Positions 13,701 to 28,600 of a stretch of DNA of 64,000 nt are shown here, piece by piece. Numbering within the stretch: position 1 is the stretch's first letter; every line of letters starts with the position of its first letter. The stretch comes from Elysia chlorotica (lineage: Eukaryota > Mollusca > Gastropoda > Plakobranchidae), in assembly GCA_003991915.1 (NCBI GenBank), contig RQTK01000110.1, positions 101,863 through 165,862 of the forward strand, in the 5' to 3' direction. The position numbers and the translations under genes are program-made. Below the pieces are notes generated by a model. That model was not told where the DNA came from. It did no database searches and worked only from the letters and a program-made list of their open reading frames with translations.

Positions 13701-16700
13701 TATATCACCACTTTTATTAGATAGTGTGTTTTTCTATTCAATGCATGTGACAAGTAGAAATCTGTAAGAAAATTAGTTCAGCTGTGGAGCACAAGGCTTT
13801 GATCGGCACTTATTAATCTTTTTCAGGAGGAATGTTTCATTGACATTTATAACCAGGACGATTTTAAACCACTGGGGCATTTAACACAAAATAAGTAATA
13901 TTCTTTTAGTGGTCAATTAAAAAATCCTTCTTAGTCTCTTTTGCCATTAAATTAAAAGGTCTGTGACTACCAAAGGCATGGAAATGATAGATATTTATTG
14001 TAAGAGTCAAAATGAGAAATAATCCTTTCATATTTTTGATTCGTGTGCTCTGAGTACCCTAATACATCTTAATGGTTATTGCACTCTATAGCTCTGTAAA
14101 ACAGACTCTACAATTATTTTATCTTGGTTCAGTAATAGTAACATTTTAAAAAATGTAAAAAAGGCAACTGTAATTCATTGTTTTTAGTTTTCTTTGGGTG
14201 GGGGTTACTTTTCATCTATGAAGAGAGTTTATTGAATACAATTAATTTTCTGGATACTTCAATAGGGGAAAAAAGAAAGTTTTTAAAGCTAGACAAGATG
14301 TCATTTTCTAGTGTCATGCTTAAGTTTTAAATCTTTTATCTGCTTTGCTAAGCACCTATATTGCTTCAGAACTGCTTTTCTTCATCTTTACTCATTTGAT
14401 TAAAAAAAAAGGCTAAATAAAAATAGTGACAGTTTTTTGCTGAGAAATATAAAATAAATTTTAAGGTTTTTAGACATTGATCCCAAAACGTAAACAGGAG
14501 AGAAAGGAAGCAGTTCTTGGGCAAAATAAAATTATGTCACTGAGCTAGCAAGATGGCATGTCTATTTATTAGATAATTAAAAAAAAAAAGAATGATTCAT
14601 TCCTGTGTTAGTACAACAAATCTACTGTTGTTTTTATGTTTGTTTACAGCAAATAGACAATTTAAGCTTCATTATGAAAAAGACACTGATGTAGAAAACA
14701 TGTTGATATGCAAATGTCAAAGATATGCCATTCTGCTTGCCCACTAATAATATAGAGTCACATTTTAGTAGTTCACTGTTTGTTATAGTAGTATAGAATA
14801 GTATATTATTGTGGTAGTAAGGTGAAGGTTTACTTCCCACATAACATTTTCTGAAGGTTTGGCTTGTGGTGCTCGGGCCAATGTATCGGAATCTAACCCA
14901 AACCTGCATGCTGTGACTGGCTCCAGCCATGAGGGTATGCATGTTACAAGTGATGACTTTCTCAAATATAAGTGTTTTATGCATTTAGAATCGTCATTTT
15001 GCAAGTTTAACCCTCCAAGCGTCAAAGGTGAAGGTGTTTCAAGTAGCTTTAGATCTACTGAGTGTACAGACAATGTGTATTTTTTTATAATCAGTTTAAT
15101 AGATAGTGCTGAGTTACTTATATATATATATGTCAAAAGTTGTGTCCGATCTTGCGGATCGAATTTAGGCATGCTTAGAGGGTTAAAGCTCATCATTATA
15201 TATTTTTTAGCATATATATTCTTTATTTTAGTGGGAAAGGGGACATCAAGTAATTGAATTGAATACAGATACAGAAAACATTTCTAGATTGCATTAAAAT
15301 ATACTCTCTTTACACATTTTGCCATAAAGTTTGGTGAAAGCATTTATGGGATATATATCTTAGAAAGATACCATAAAGTTATAACTAACTTTTCATGTAG
15401 CTCATTGATTTTTAGTATTGCTTCAATTATTTTGTACTGTCAAAATTTTTTTAGATGAGAAGAAAAGACAATTTAATATGTCTGTCTTATAGTATAAATA
15501 TTTTGTTTAACACTTCTATGTTTCCATTATTTTAATCAATGCTTCAGATATATTTTTTGGTCCTCATTTGATCTAATTTGCATTTGTTGGTACTGTCAAT
15601 AAAATAATGTACAGACTATGAAGGGGAAAACACCAAGAATCAAGCGTAAATGTTGATATTTGATTTGTATTAGATTGTAAGATAATGAATAGAATTATTT
15701 TGTCTATGTCATTGTGCTTTACTTAGATCAATTATACAGTGATTAACATGCTCTCATCATACTTTCAGCCAATTTATGCAAATTGCATAAATATTATGTA
15801 CATAAAATGAAACTTATATTCAAATATTGTGTTTGTTTAGAGGACCTGCAGAGGTCTCCTACCTTGCCCCGCAGTTTTACAGATTCAAATATAAACTACA
15901 AGCAGGACAATGAAATACCCGAGGTGAGAAAACCAATATTGTGTATAGATCTCCAGTAAACTTTAATCATGCCCTTCATGAATTAAATAAAAAATGTTAC
16001 TGCCAACATTTCTCAAATTATCTGGGGGCATGAATGTCTCTTGGATGATTTGAGTTTGTCTATAGCAAAGTGCATGCAATAGTCTTTCTTTTAAAAATCA
16101 CAAGTTTGCAGTCTGAAGCAATATGCTATACTCTCCTCTGTCAAAGAAGCCCTGGCTGTTGTTGATAACATATTTCTTTAACAAAGAAACTTCAATGATG
16201 ATACTCTTCATTCTCCAGAGTTATGGAAAATGACAACAACAAAAAGTTTGTAAAAGCGCAAAGAAAATAAATTTGGGATCTTAGGATCCTAAAAGATACA
16301 AACTATCTAAACATCAATTTTTAAAACTTCTCTTGAAAGAAATGTATGCACACATGTTAGACATTAAATTCCATATAAACCAAGGTCTCTGAATAAAATT
16401 CAGTAAGTTTTTTTTCCTCCAAAAAGTGTATGGAAAGTGCTTTTCATGCTCTGAGTTCAAACTGTTGTGATGATGTTGTGTCATAGAGATACATGTTATG
16501 ATATATATTTTATTCAGCTTCTGGATCGTGATGTGATATGTGACTGTAAGTAAAGTTCATATACTCACTTGATCATTGAACACTTTTACTGTCACCATAT
16601 AATAAGATTCAGCAGGAAATATCTGCTACTGCTTTGCTTTTGAGTTTTGGCACTTGAGTTTTCTTCTCGTTCTCTAAAGGTCAAAATCTCTTTTGGACTA

Positions 16701-19700
16701 TATCTCTTTTCCTTTTTCTGCTTTACATCCAACCTCCCCATTATAATTGTGTGTCTTCAATGTCCCTGCTTGTCTGCACTTCTTTGTCACCTTCCAGCAC
16801 ATGCTGCTTTCAGCTTACAGCCTCTATCTCAATTGTATCAGTTAGTATTAAGAGAGATATATGTATCAAGACTGTTTTGTATAAGATTATTCAACATGTT
16901 CGTCGAAGGCCAACAATGGAGTTTTTATTGTACAAATTGCAAAGAAAAAATTTTTTAATACAAAACAGTTTTTAATATATTTTAATTGTTTCAAGAACAT
17001 GACCCTCCGATTTTCACAAATTTTCTAGCGCTTATGCACTTTTCTATTTCCTGATTCACGTTCTCATTTACCTCTTTTGAAAAAAAGTTGGAATCAGTAA
17101 TCATTAATAATTTCCATAGTATCATCTGGAGAAAAGTATGTGTGTGTGTGTGCTTGTTTTTTTTTTATTAAGAAAACAATGTTATATCTATTATATTTAT
17201 TTATTTTTACACTTAACTACATATGTTTTTTATTTGTTTTCTATATGTACCAAAATGTAATCATAACCCATTATTAATAATGAAATAATAATAATAATAA
17301 TATCAATAACAATATGCAAATTCCATGTCATGTACTAGCTAGAATTAAACATTATATTAGGGTGATGAAAGAGAAGCACTCGAGTTCAGTCATTCCCCCC
17401 CCTCTCCCCTTTTTTTCTGAGCTTCTATACGATTATTGGTTGTTTTGAGTTACACCAATCTACTTATAATTATATCTACATGTAGAGATCAAGAAATGCA
17501 GAAGCTTTAGATATTAATCTTTTGTAAGTATCCTGTTTCAACAGTAGCACTTGGGTAAACTTTGTATAGCCATTTCCGACAAAAGTTGTACTTTTTAAAA
17601 TAGGTTGCACAAAATAAGAACTGCAACAACCTTTTTATTTTGTTAAAAAACAAAAGTCCCTATCACTTTTACCGGACCAACAGTATTTTTTTTTTTCAAA
17701 GGACTTCTATCACTCACCTCATTTAATGTTTGATCAGTTCATGTGTTTTTTGTCAGCCTATTTGTGTTTTGCTTTTACCAATCTTTTCTTCACTCATACT
17801 ATAGGATACCAATCTAACAATAGCATCAAAATTTAGTGTGTTTGATTAGCTTCAAGGGGAATATTATAATCATATTAGCCTTTCTCTGGAATAGTTGATT
17901 GATCCTGCTCCCAGGTCAGAAACACACATTGCCTTTTTGTTCGAAGCAGCTTCTTTATGTTATATCTTTAAGAATGAAATTCAACAATGAAAATCAAGTG
18001 TTTCTTTTAGAAGGATCATATTGTTCATGACAGTTATGAAAACATATTGTTCGAGTTACCTTTTATGAAAACATATATCATGTGGGTCCAGTAGAAATGC
18101 TTAAGTGGATGTGAAAAATAATAGTCAGCCACAGCCACATATTTCCGCTAGATTTTTGAAAGAGCTTGAACATTACTGAAAGTGCTCTGTAAATATTTGA
18201 CTAGACAACTTTAACCATTTCCAAACATAAGTTGATGATAGTTTTTTTGCAAAAGGGACCTTTTTATTTATATAAATGGCCATAATGATAGCTTTTGAAC
18301 ATTTGTGCCTCATTGAGTTTCTCTAACCTAGTCTTGATCAGCTCAATTAATATGAACTTGTATCTTAAAATGCACGCTACGTTCTTGACACTTCTTAACA
18401 AAACTTATTTTCATGACAAATGAAAAAAAATCCTTCACATACTGAAAGTAATGCAAGCTGAAAAGTAGATGAAAAGAAATTACATTACCTTAAAAAAAAA
18501 ACACCCAAAAAACACCCGAGAAAGCGGAAGAAAGTACAACAGTGCAGTAAGGCACTTAGTTTGAATTTTTTAAATGCAGGCTGAATTGTCCTGCCTTATG
18601 GAATGACTTAGAATCGATGTTGGGACAATATTTTCGCACTTCAAAAATTTTTTTATTTGTGCTACTTTCCAATGTGATTTCCTCAAAAGTTCTCACACTA
18701 AAAATCTATCTCCTCCAACACCAATTGATCGATTGCTTTGAAAATTCGTGATGTCATAAACAACATAATATAGGCTTTTCTAAAATTTCTGTTGAGTTTT
18801 TTTTTTATAGAAATCTGAGATCCTTTAAGGGGGGCGCGGTGGTCCTGGGGTAGAACATCGACTTCTGACGCAAAAAGTCTGGGTTTGAGCCTGGCGATTG
18901 CGCTCCCTACTGGTTTGGTCGGTGTCAGTATAATGTGATCGGCTGAGACAGGAGTCATAGCATCCCCGCCCTGTCTTGTGTGTGGCAGCACATAAAATTG
19001 TCAGACATTAGTCTTGGGGCCTGTCCACAATATAGGCTATATAGTGCTGATGTTGGAAGTTAAACTAACTCAACAACAACAACCGAGATTTTTCAAGAAA
19101 AATGAGTTTCTTCCCTTTATTGCTCTATAGCAACATACAATTTTTTTCAAATAGCCAAAATTCACTCTATTATGTTGAAACAGTGGCTACACACGTCTGA
19201 CATGTTTCAGGTCTTCTGATAGAGAACTGTAGGACAAGATAGATTTTTAAATTCACTGATTTATGTACCCAATATCCAATTTGGCGGCCTCACCATGCCA
19301 ACCATGTGACAACATTTCAGAAATCACATTGTTTCCTACATTTTCGAAGGTGCTGATTTCAATGCTTGCAGTTAAAACTAGCTAAAGTGGATAACAAAGA
19401 AAATCACTCACATGACCCGCCCCTACCCTTAAGGTTAAAAGTGTCACATAAAAATTTATTTTAAAAAGTTGTTTGTTTCAATTATGAGATATGAAACTAG
19501 CCTTGTACTGCAGAAATTGTGTATACATGTATTAAGAAAAGGATATCCTTAGTCAAGGTTAATAGTGTTTTTGGGTTTTTTTTGGGTTTTTTTAGGGGTT
19601 GAGGAAAAAGAAAATTTGTGAGTTGGGCAAAACAGGATTTCAGATCCCCTCAAGTTGTGTCACAAATTAGATTTCATTATCTAAAGCTTTGGGGCAGCTT

Positions 19701-20107
19701 TCAAAAGTAAAGTTCACTTTCAGTATGAAGTTCTGGTGACATATTCTTCTATTCTAATGTCTAAATTGCTTCTGCAGTTAATCCAAGAGCTGTGTAATTT
19801 TGCTAGGCAAAGCATCATGTGTCTAATGTATGTGAAACGCAATGAAATATAGATAAATTACTCTCTATTTAATTTGATTGAAGAATAAATATTTGTCTTA
19901 TGCATTCTCTCTTTCTTCATCTCTCTCCCTTTATCGCTGTCTATCTGTCCTTCTCACTGTCTGTCTATCTGTCTTGTCTGTATGTCTTTCTGTCTATGTC
20001 TGTCTATCTGTATGTCTATGACTATGTCTGTCTGTCTGTCTATGTCTGTCTATCTGTCTGTCTGTCTGTCTGTCTATGTCTGTCTGTGTGTGTGTGTGTG
20101 TGTGTGG

Positions 20108-20181
<74 letters not shown>

Positions 20182-23100
20182 TTCTGTATCTCTCATTCTC
20201 CCTCCCCCTTTTTACTCACTTTTCTTTATTCTTTAAATATTATATGTTTTGTATGTAAACTCCTTTGTCCCCACCCTGTAACAGCCACTGTACTTTTATC
20301 CTTTCAAAGGTGTCTGGCTCCAAGCACTACATCCAAGACAATGGTCACATTCAGTACAAAGTTGTTCTTCGAGCCCTGCACTTTGTGGCTATGAACGAGT
20401 ACAGCCCACGGATCTGTGAAGTCCTGCTCAATCTGCTCAACTGTCTGCTGGATCTGGACATCATTGAGACTCGCAAAGACCAGCCTGCGTCTGCCACCGC
20501 TACCCCATCACCCCCTGGTGTAACAAAGTCAGGGAAAGCTGCAGGAATTAGCGGAGGGGCAAACTTGATGGGCAACAATATTGCAAGCACACCTGTTGGG
20601 TCCATATCGTCAGCAAAGACACCAGGCTCTGCTCACTCAGGCCAAACCTCGACTGCAGTCACCCCAGAAGGTTAGATGAAAATAGTTAAAATTTAGTCTA
20701 CCCGTTTTTGACTCTCTCTACCTACAAATTTGTTTTACATTTATGTAGTGAATCTCAAAATTTCAAATTTTTATTCATTACACTTGATATTTCTTACTAG
20801 TCTGTTTGCCGTTCTCTCTCTTTTTCTGTTATAATATGACCCTGAAGACTTACCATACCACAAACCAGATGAGCTGTATTTAATCTGGGTGGGCAAGGAA
20901 AGAATCATCTGACTTACCCTACCCTCTTGTTTTTCTAATCTGCACAGTATGAAATCATTTTTTATGGTTGAATTAATTCCAACTTATTCTGCTTTCATTG
21001 TTAACAAATTATCTTGGAAACCGTTTAAATCTAATTTCTTAGTTTGCATGAGTGAAATGACAAACACAAAATAATTATAAACAAAGTACAAAAAAAGTAA
21101 TCAGCTAGAGTAAAATAAAACAAAACAAAAAATTTGAATATACACTTTCCCTGGCCAGTACCATAATTTATTATTTATAAAAAAAATTCAAGCTTGCTGC
21201 AAGCAAAGCAATCATGGATTTTCTCAAAAGAGGTCAGTCAAGAGACTTTTTGATTTTTAATAATGAAACAATATATATTAATCCCAGCTTTAAAAAGAAG
21301 ATGGTGAGTTGTCACTTTGGCATTCCATTAATGTCCTGTAAATAACAGCTGAGTTTTCATTTATTGCATTCTTGTCTTGATTAGCCTGTTTCATTCATAA
21401 TGCATTAAAAAAATATTTTAAACAATATTTGTCTACTTGTCCTTATCTTAACCAATATTTGTTCACAGGTTTCCATAAAAAAAAATTCTCCACTGTTTAA
21501 AAAAACCCAACTATTTGTTCATATGTTTTTATGTTAAGCAATATTTGTTCAAAGGTAAGGTAATAAGTGTAAAATATAATTATTTGTCCATTGTCCAATC
21601 TTAAACAATACCTTTTCATAGGTTTTTATCTTAAACCATATTATTTTGTCAATAGCTGTATTTCTTTAAATTTCAAAAACTATTTATTCATAGGCTTTAC
21701 AAATGGCACTGGTTCAGGTCAAGAGGGCATGGAAAACATTATTCCAGATCGAAAGGACGAAGTGACAGCCCACAGCCTTTTCAGGTTGGGCGTGTTTTGT
21801 TTATGCTTCTACACCTGCACCTTGCGTGCAGATAAAACAAAATGTTGATTAAGCACTAAAAAACTAAATTTCCATTCCCATACATTTTTTAAAGTCTCCT
21901 AAAAACTAATAATGGCAGCATGGAACATTTCATCTCCAGGAACTGTAAATTGAGTCTAGAAAGGCTTGCAACTATTTATTTGTCTGTAAGCATAAATGAT
22001 CTTTTCCACTGTATTGAAAGCATCAAAGATCTATATGTTATATTAGAACTTTGACTGCACTAGCATACAAAACAGCCAAGTGCTGATTTGCAACACTTAG
22101 ACAACAACATTGATTTTTTTTTCCTTTTAGTTTATGCTAAGATTTTGTTCTTGCCCAAAACTAAGCATTGTCTTGCAAATTTGAAGTGCTTAAAAATTAA
22201 GCTAAAGATATACATTGAAAGTCAGGTTGAGGGGTTATCTTTAGATTCTGCTGCCCATAGATTTTAGGAATTATCTTGTCCACCTTGAAGCAAAAGGTCT
22301 TAAAAATAACATAAACGAAAATAGCTAAAGATGGAATTACTTCATTATCTGTATATACTGGGCCATAATCCTTCTTCCATACAAATTATACAAAACATTC
22401 ATACACTGCAATATGTAACAGTATTTAAATTCATAGTTCTACTTATGACATTTCAGCTACGATGCCGATGATAGTGATCCTGGAAGAAAGTGAATATGGT
22501 ACCCAAAAACTAGTAACAGTAGTAAAAGAGGAAATTGGAAATATGTCCCCCTGATAAATATTAAGGGAAAATAAACTCTTGCTATTTCAAAGAAAAAAGA
22601 AAAATCTGCAAAAATGCAATTGTTGACGGGAAAGGAGTGGAACAAGTTCAAAGTTTTGTATATTTTGACCAACCAATAACAAAAATCCCCCCCCCCCCCA
22701 AACCTTTAGTCCAGGAGGATCTTCTATTTCTCTGAAAACAAAATCTGTGTATATGGTGAATAGAGAAGGGATAATACACAGCCTTGTCAAACTCATGTTT
22801 TTATTCTGACTAGACCTGTTAGTGTGTTGGATAACAGGTTTGATAACAGGGCTATATAATATTTATCAATATCTAATTTCTGTAAAGATTCAATAAGTTT
22901 TGTATGCATAACTGTATCAAATGCTTTTGAATGATCTATAAAGCATGCATAGATATCTTTGTTTTTCTCTATACATTTTTCGGATAGGATTTTCCGGTTA
23001 AATCTAGCTTCTCTTGTTCCGGCTTGGTTTTCCCAGACTTCATTACGGATCTTGTCCTTTATTCTATTCAGTATGATGGTCAGTAATAGTTTGAATTTAT

Positions 23101-25560
23101 GACACATCAAGCTAATAGTCCTGTTATCTGAGCAATCGAGTGCATTTGGTTTTTTGGGGAGTAGAATGAAAACTTGAGGTTTTTTAATTCTTCTGGAATG
23201 ACAGATTACATTGCATATTGCAGTTATACAATACACAAATGGAAATTTCAGCTGAGTATTGAACCTTTGACCTCCTAATCGTCAATCCAGAGCACTAATG
23301 CTAGAGATATCTGCCGCCTTATATTGCTAAAAATGAAATGTTCAAAATAATGTTATGTACCATAGGTTTCCTACAGAAATGGAGGTAAAAAGGGAGTGGG
23401 TGGAAAAAGAGCGACAACACGAAAGATTTGAACCTTTGTGCTCCTGCTCCTCAGTTCCGAGCACTGGAGACTGAGGTATATTTAAGCCCCTACTAAGCCA
23501 ACGCTAATAATATTTAAATTTAATAAGATTTACATCCCACGAATTTCTAGAAAAATATTAGACCAGATTAAAACCTGCCGAGTATCGCATCGTCTGCTTG
23601 AGAGCGTAGGCCACGGGAGGAAGTAATGATCAAAGATTATATTGTCAAGCAAAGCACCCGCAGTTACAGTATGTGTTAGCCTACTATCCAAATAAACTCT
23701 GTATAGAGTAAAAATAAGCCAAATGCAATTACAAGGCCACAGTCACACGAACAGAACAGATCTGATTTCAACATGCAATGTGGCCAACGCCTGTTTCACA
23801 TCAGTGTGTATCTGTGTGTCTGTCTGTCTTTGTGTCTCGAGGTGCGGTCTTTGACGCTTCTATGTGAATCAGTCAAAGAATGGCTTTCATCACTATCTTC
23901 CCCTACCACAATGGTACAACCGTCTTTATACACAGGGACTAAACATTGCCAGGTTACACAAGATGTCTACAGGGTGTATCTTGCTCCTTCCTCAGCACTA
24001 CCACAATGGTACAACCATCTTTATACACAGGGAATTAACACCGCCAGGTTACACAAGATCTCTACTGGGGGTATCTTGCTCCTTCCTCAGCACTTTTCTT
24101 TCTTAGAGATCCAGGCTATCATCAGTCATACAACCGTCATAATGTGACTCTATCTCTTGCTCTGTCAGTGTCATCGGTTATGATGGTTGCTGCCCCACTT
24201 GATGCTCTGTCCTCAATATGATGCATCTTTTTTTGCCCTGACTGTCGTGGGTGATGCTTTGCAAATTAAGGCCCAGACTCTTCTTGATGTTGGTGGTCTT
24301 CCCTTTTTGCCTATCGACTGGGTTCTGCCTTGCAGGACATTTAGCATCAAACCTGTGTCTGTGTGATGGCATGCATGCCCAACATATCTCAGCTTTCTTA
24401 AATTGATTATTTTAAGCATGTGACTGGGAGGCTGAAAATCCTCCAAACTACTCATTGATTTAACTGGTTGACATTTTATGCGCATGTACACCCATTCACG
24501 AGTTTCTCGCGTGATGGAAAAAGGAGGCATAAAGGATGAAGGCCCACTACCAGTGGCAGTTACTTGGGACCCGGCAGTGCCCAGTTGGAAGGTGTTAAGT
24601 CAGCTAAGTAGCAGCGAGCGAAACCAGTAGTTCTGTCACTGAGAGGCAGTCAACTGGCGAGTCACACTTAATGGACTAATAACTAAGAAATCTGCAACCG
24701 TTCAGGTCAATAACTCTGTATTTCTTAAATATATGCCATCTGTTAGGTTCGTGTTTTACCTTCTGAAAAACCCTGGAATTTTAAAATGCATTTTGATCTT
24801 TTCAGAATCTTTAAGGCTCTGGGCTGCCCCCACGGCTGTAATGATGGTGTGATGGGTTCTCTGGGCGACCACCTGCGCATGAAGGGACAGAACTGTCTCC
24901 AGAGGCTGCACAAGCTCAACCCGGCCATGTTCCACAAGTTCCTGCGCGACACTGTAAAGAGGAGGCCTCTGCAGGAGCCGGTGGACTTCCTACATGCCTT
25001 CCTCGGATTTTGTTTTGATCCAACCAATATCGTGCAATCACCAATGTGTAAGTGCATAGAAAGCATGAAAGTCATAACTTTGTGAGACTGTAATAAGTAA
25101 GAAAGTCGTAAATTTGTAAGACCATAGAAAGCAGGAAAGTCGTCTAAAAGTAAGAAAGTCGTAGCTTTGTAAGAGCATAGAAAGCATGAAAGTCATACCT
25201 TTGTAAGAAAAAAGAAAGCATGAAAGTGATATCTTTGTTTAATCCAAATAGTTCACAATTATCTCACGGTAATCTTGAACCAACCGTTTAAGTTTTAGTA
25301 TATAATGTATTCATTTTAAATCCTCAAGTTTTCATTTTTTTTTATCAAGGAAGTTATACATTTTTACAACTGCTCTTGACATCTTAAATATTTAAAAACC
25401 TCCATACACTTATATGCAATTATGCGATGAAATGTCCAACCACTTAACTTATTCATTGCTTTCTACACAGTTGAATAAATAATTTTATCTGTAAAAATAT
25501 CAAGTACTATATCGTTATGTAAAATTAAATTTCTCAGTTAGCAATGTTATATTACTGTTT

Positions 25561-25619
<59 letters not shown>

Positions 25620-28600
25620 GGATCTAGCCCATAAGAAGTCAGTGTCTCAGGAGAACCTGCCACGCGCTGGATACGCCAACAACTTTGGCCACAGTGTGGG
25701 TGGGGAGGGCTACCGAGGTGTGGAAGGAGTTCTCCTAGCCAACCTGGTGAAGCCACTGGTATCCCGCTGTGTGGAGTGTGCTAGCGATCTCTATGGGACC
25801 GAAAACATTGTGAGTCGACAGTGGAAGCGATTTTTTGTTCATTTTGTAGAGCGGTAGAAGTTGCAAGGTACAACTAAGATTGATTACATTTATCCAAGTC
25901 GTATGTTGTATTTCCTCCCCTTGCCCATATGCTGTGGGCCCTGAATTTAAAACAGTTAAAAGGATATAGGAGAAATACATATCATTTAACTAAACGAGGG
26001 ATACATAAAAAAAAAAAATAATTCAGTTCCTATCAGTTGTATTTTAATTTAAAATAATTAGAAGGTCATTTTTTTACCTTTGACAATGCTGATAATTTCA
26101 CTGAGCAAAATGGAACACATTTTAGTGTACCTATGATTATGACTAGAAATTCCTTTATACTGTCATAGATATTTCTAATTCATGTTTGCTTATCATTAAT
26201 TAGGGAAGTACATGTACTGTAAATAGCAATAATGATAATTTTCCCTGGTAAATTTCTCAATAAAATTCAATTATGAAAAATGAAGGCCATTTGTGTTGAC
26301 AATCCAACCCTGTCCAGAGCCTGTTCTGTGATGTGCGTCAACTGATGGTGTATGTGAAAGAGATTCATGGTGGAACTTTCAGAAGGGTTGCCCTGAGTGG
26401 GCTGCTGGATTCCCTTCAGAAAGTGAAAAGAGAGAGCGCCGAGAGGAAACGAGAAATTGTCCTCAAGAAACAGGCCTCACCTGTCAGGTTGGAAATTCAC
26501 AACTTGTAAAAAAATTGTCCTGTTTTACATTATTATCAATGAAATTTTTATTTAACCTACATGTAAACATACAGTATGTTAATGGGGTTCTTTTCAAATT
26601 TGCACACACTTTGCCTTTTTAGTTATTGTTTTCACTCAGAACTTTTCCACAAAACGTTCTTTAAGAAAAGAAAGGAAGCATTTTTTACTCTTTTCATTTA
26701 TTTTCTTGCTTTGCTCTTATTAAAGCATGTTCTGTATCACATTGTTACAAGGCGAACGACTTCAGTAACCTCAGAGAGTGGAGATGAGAAGGAGACCACC
26801 CTAACCACCACGAAACACATCAATGTCCATCAAAACAGAGAGGATGACTCAACAGGCAGGAGAAAGTCCAAGAAGTCTCTCTTTAGGAGCAAGATTACAA
26901 AAGTAAGTAATTTGATATTCTCTTTCCTTATATCAAAGTTTCTTATAGAAAGATGGTTATATTTTAGTTTGTTTGATAATATGTTCAAATGCTTAGCATC
27001 AAAGAGTGAAAGACCTAGGCACTAAAAAAAATGTTATCAATATTTTTATTTAGATAAGTTATACGTTTCAAGATAAAGCTTGTTTTGAAATACGCTTTTC
27101 TTTACTTTCTTTATAAGAAAGGGATGTAAAAACATTTCCCTGTGTTCATAATAGTTCAATAGAGCAGTTGCATGAACTTGTTTTTGTTTTGTTTTTGTTT
27201 TTTAATTTCTTTGTAATTTTAGTATCCAGGTTCTACTAAAAAGAACTTTGAAAAAGCATCATAATTGTTTTTTGTTAATTTATACGGTTAAAGGACACCC
27301 TGCCTTTTTCTTTCTCCAGTCGCTGATGTTCCAGTATGCAGCAAGTGATTCGGAGATCTTGGACGAAGGCCCTGGGAAGAGCCCAAGGACAAGCATCTCA
27401 GCGGCCGAAGAAGACTCTCCATCTTCCAGTACAACGCCACGGCGCCGCTTCAGCAAGTTTAACATTGGTCAGTTGGTAGGGTTAGGAGTAACTGTTGTTG
27501 GTATGAGAAAAGTGGCAAGTTTAACATTGGTCAGTTGGTAGGGTTAGGAGTAACTGTTGTTGGTATGAGAAAAGTAGCAAGGGCACAAAGAGAGAAGACA
27601 CTCGGGAGGAGAGACAGATAGGTTTGGGGGAAAGGCAGACACCTCAAAGGAGTAACTGTTGGCAGTTTGAAAAAGATGGTGAGGGCTTGATGGACAGAGT
27701 GGAGAGAAAGATGGAAAGAGAATGTATGCATGGGTTTGTGTGGTCAACCAGAAAAATGGAAAAAATTGGTAGGATCACTTTCAAAAGTTATAATGCGGGT
27801 TAGGAATTGTATCAGTTAAATTGTGCAGATGTCCTCCAGATAACACTTTGGTACTTTACTTAGATATATATCAAATCAGGAGAAATTCAAATGTTCACAG
27901 AAGAGAAGTTTTTTAATCTTTTTGTTGGAGGGAAACTTGTAGGTATGTCCCAAGACAACATCTGACAATTTTATGCTCTGCCACACAGATGTAGTGCGGG
28001 CTAAAAGGGACTCCTGTCTCAGCGGGCCACATTATACAAACCCCGACCTAACCAGTATATTATTATTTTTAACTCGTGCTTTCACCAAACTGTGCAGGCT
28101 GGCGTCGAGGCACTAAGAGTGACCATGAAGATGAGCAGATGTCGGACCCCCCTCCCCTGGACAGACGAGAAAGTCGCAGTGAGATGCAGGTCCACCGGAA
28201 CATCATCCTGGCAGCCGTGGCGCAGCAGCCTGCGGCCGGCGCTGGTGCAGGCAGAGGGCGCATGTCCTTCAAGGCGGCCAGTCAGGCGACGCTCTCCTTC
28301 TTAAGTGCTCGCAAAAGAATAGAGGATGGCATTAAAACTCTTGGTAAAAAAATGACCCGCAAAGGCAGCTCTGATGGTAAGATCTGTGAAAACAAAATAT
28401 TTGTAGTTTATTTTTTCACAAGTGTTTTCATCATGAAGTTTAAAAATCATATATTTGTCTTAGCTAGTTAGAGTCAACTTACATGTGTATGTATACGAAA
28501 AATTTTAACCTGTGGTAAGAAAGTCATAAAGCATTTTTCAAGGTAAGTTCTGAGACATTTGCTTTGTCAAAAATGTTATGATTTAATGTGACTTAGTATG

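Larger units (their letters stand above)
15924..20309 (+). other. UNC80 intron 14 (4.4 kb)
   Basis: The largest intron here. It holds one SINE (18829-19083) and the compound microsatellite at 19905-20205. The rest is AT-rich with no coding-like frame or conserved UNC80 segment; UNC80 residues are continuous across it. Confidence 0.7.

Noticed and set aside
24743-25075. 110-codon minus-strand frame over UNC80 exon 17
   Set aside because: It is the antisense shadow of a conserved plus-strand exon.
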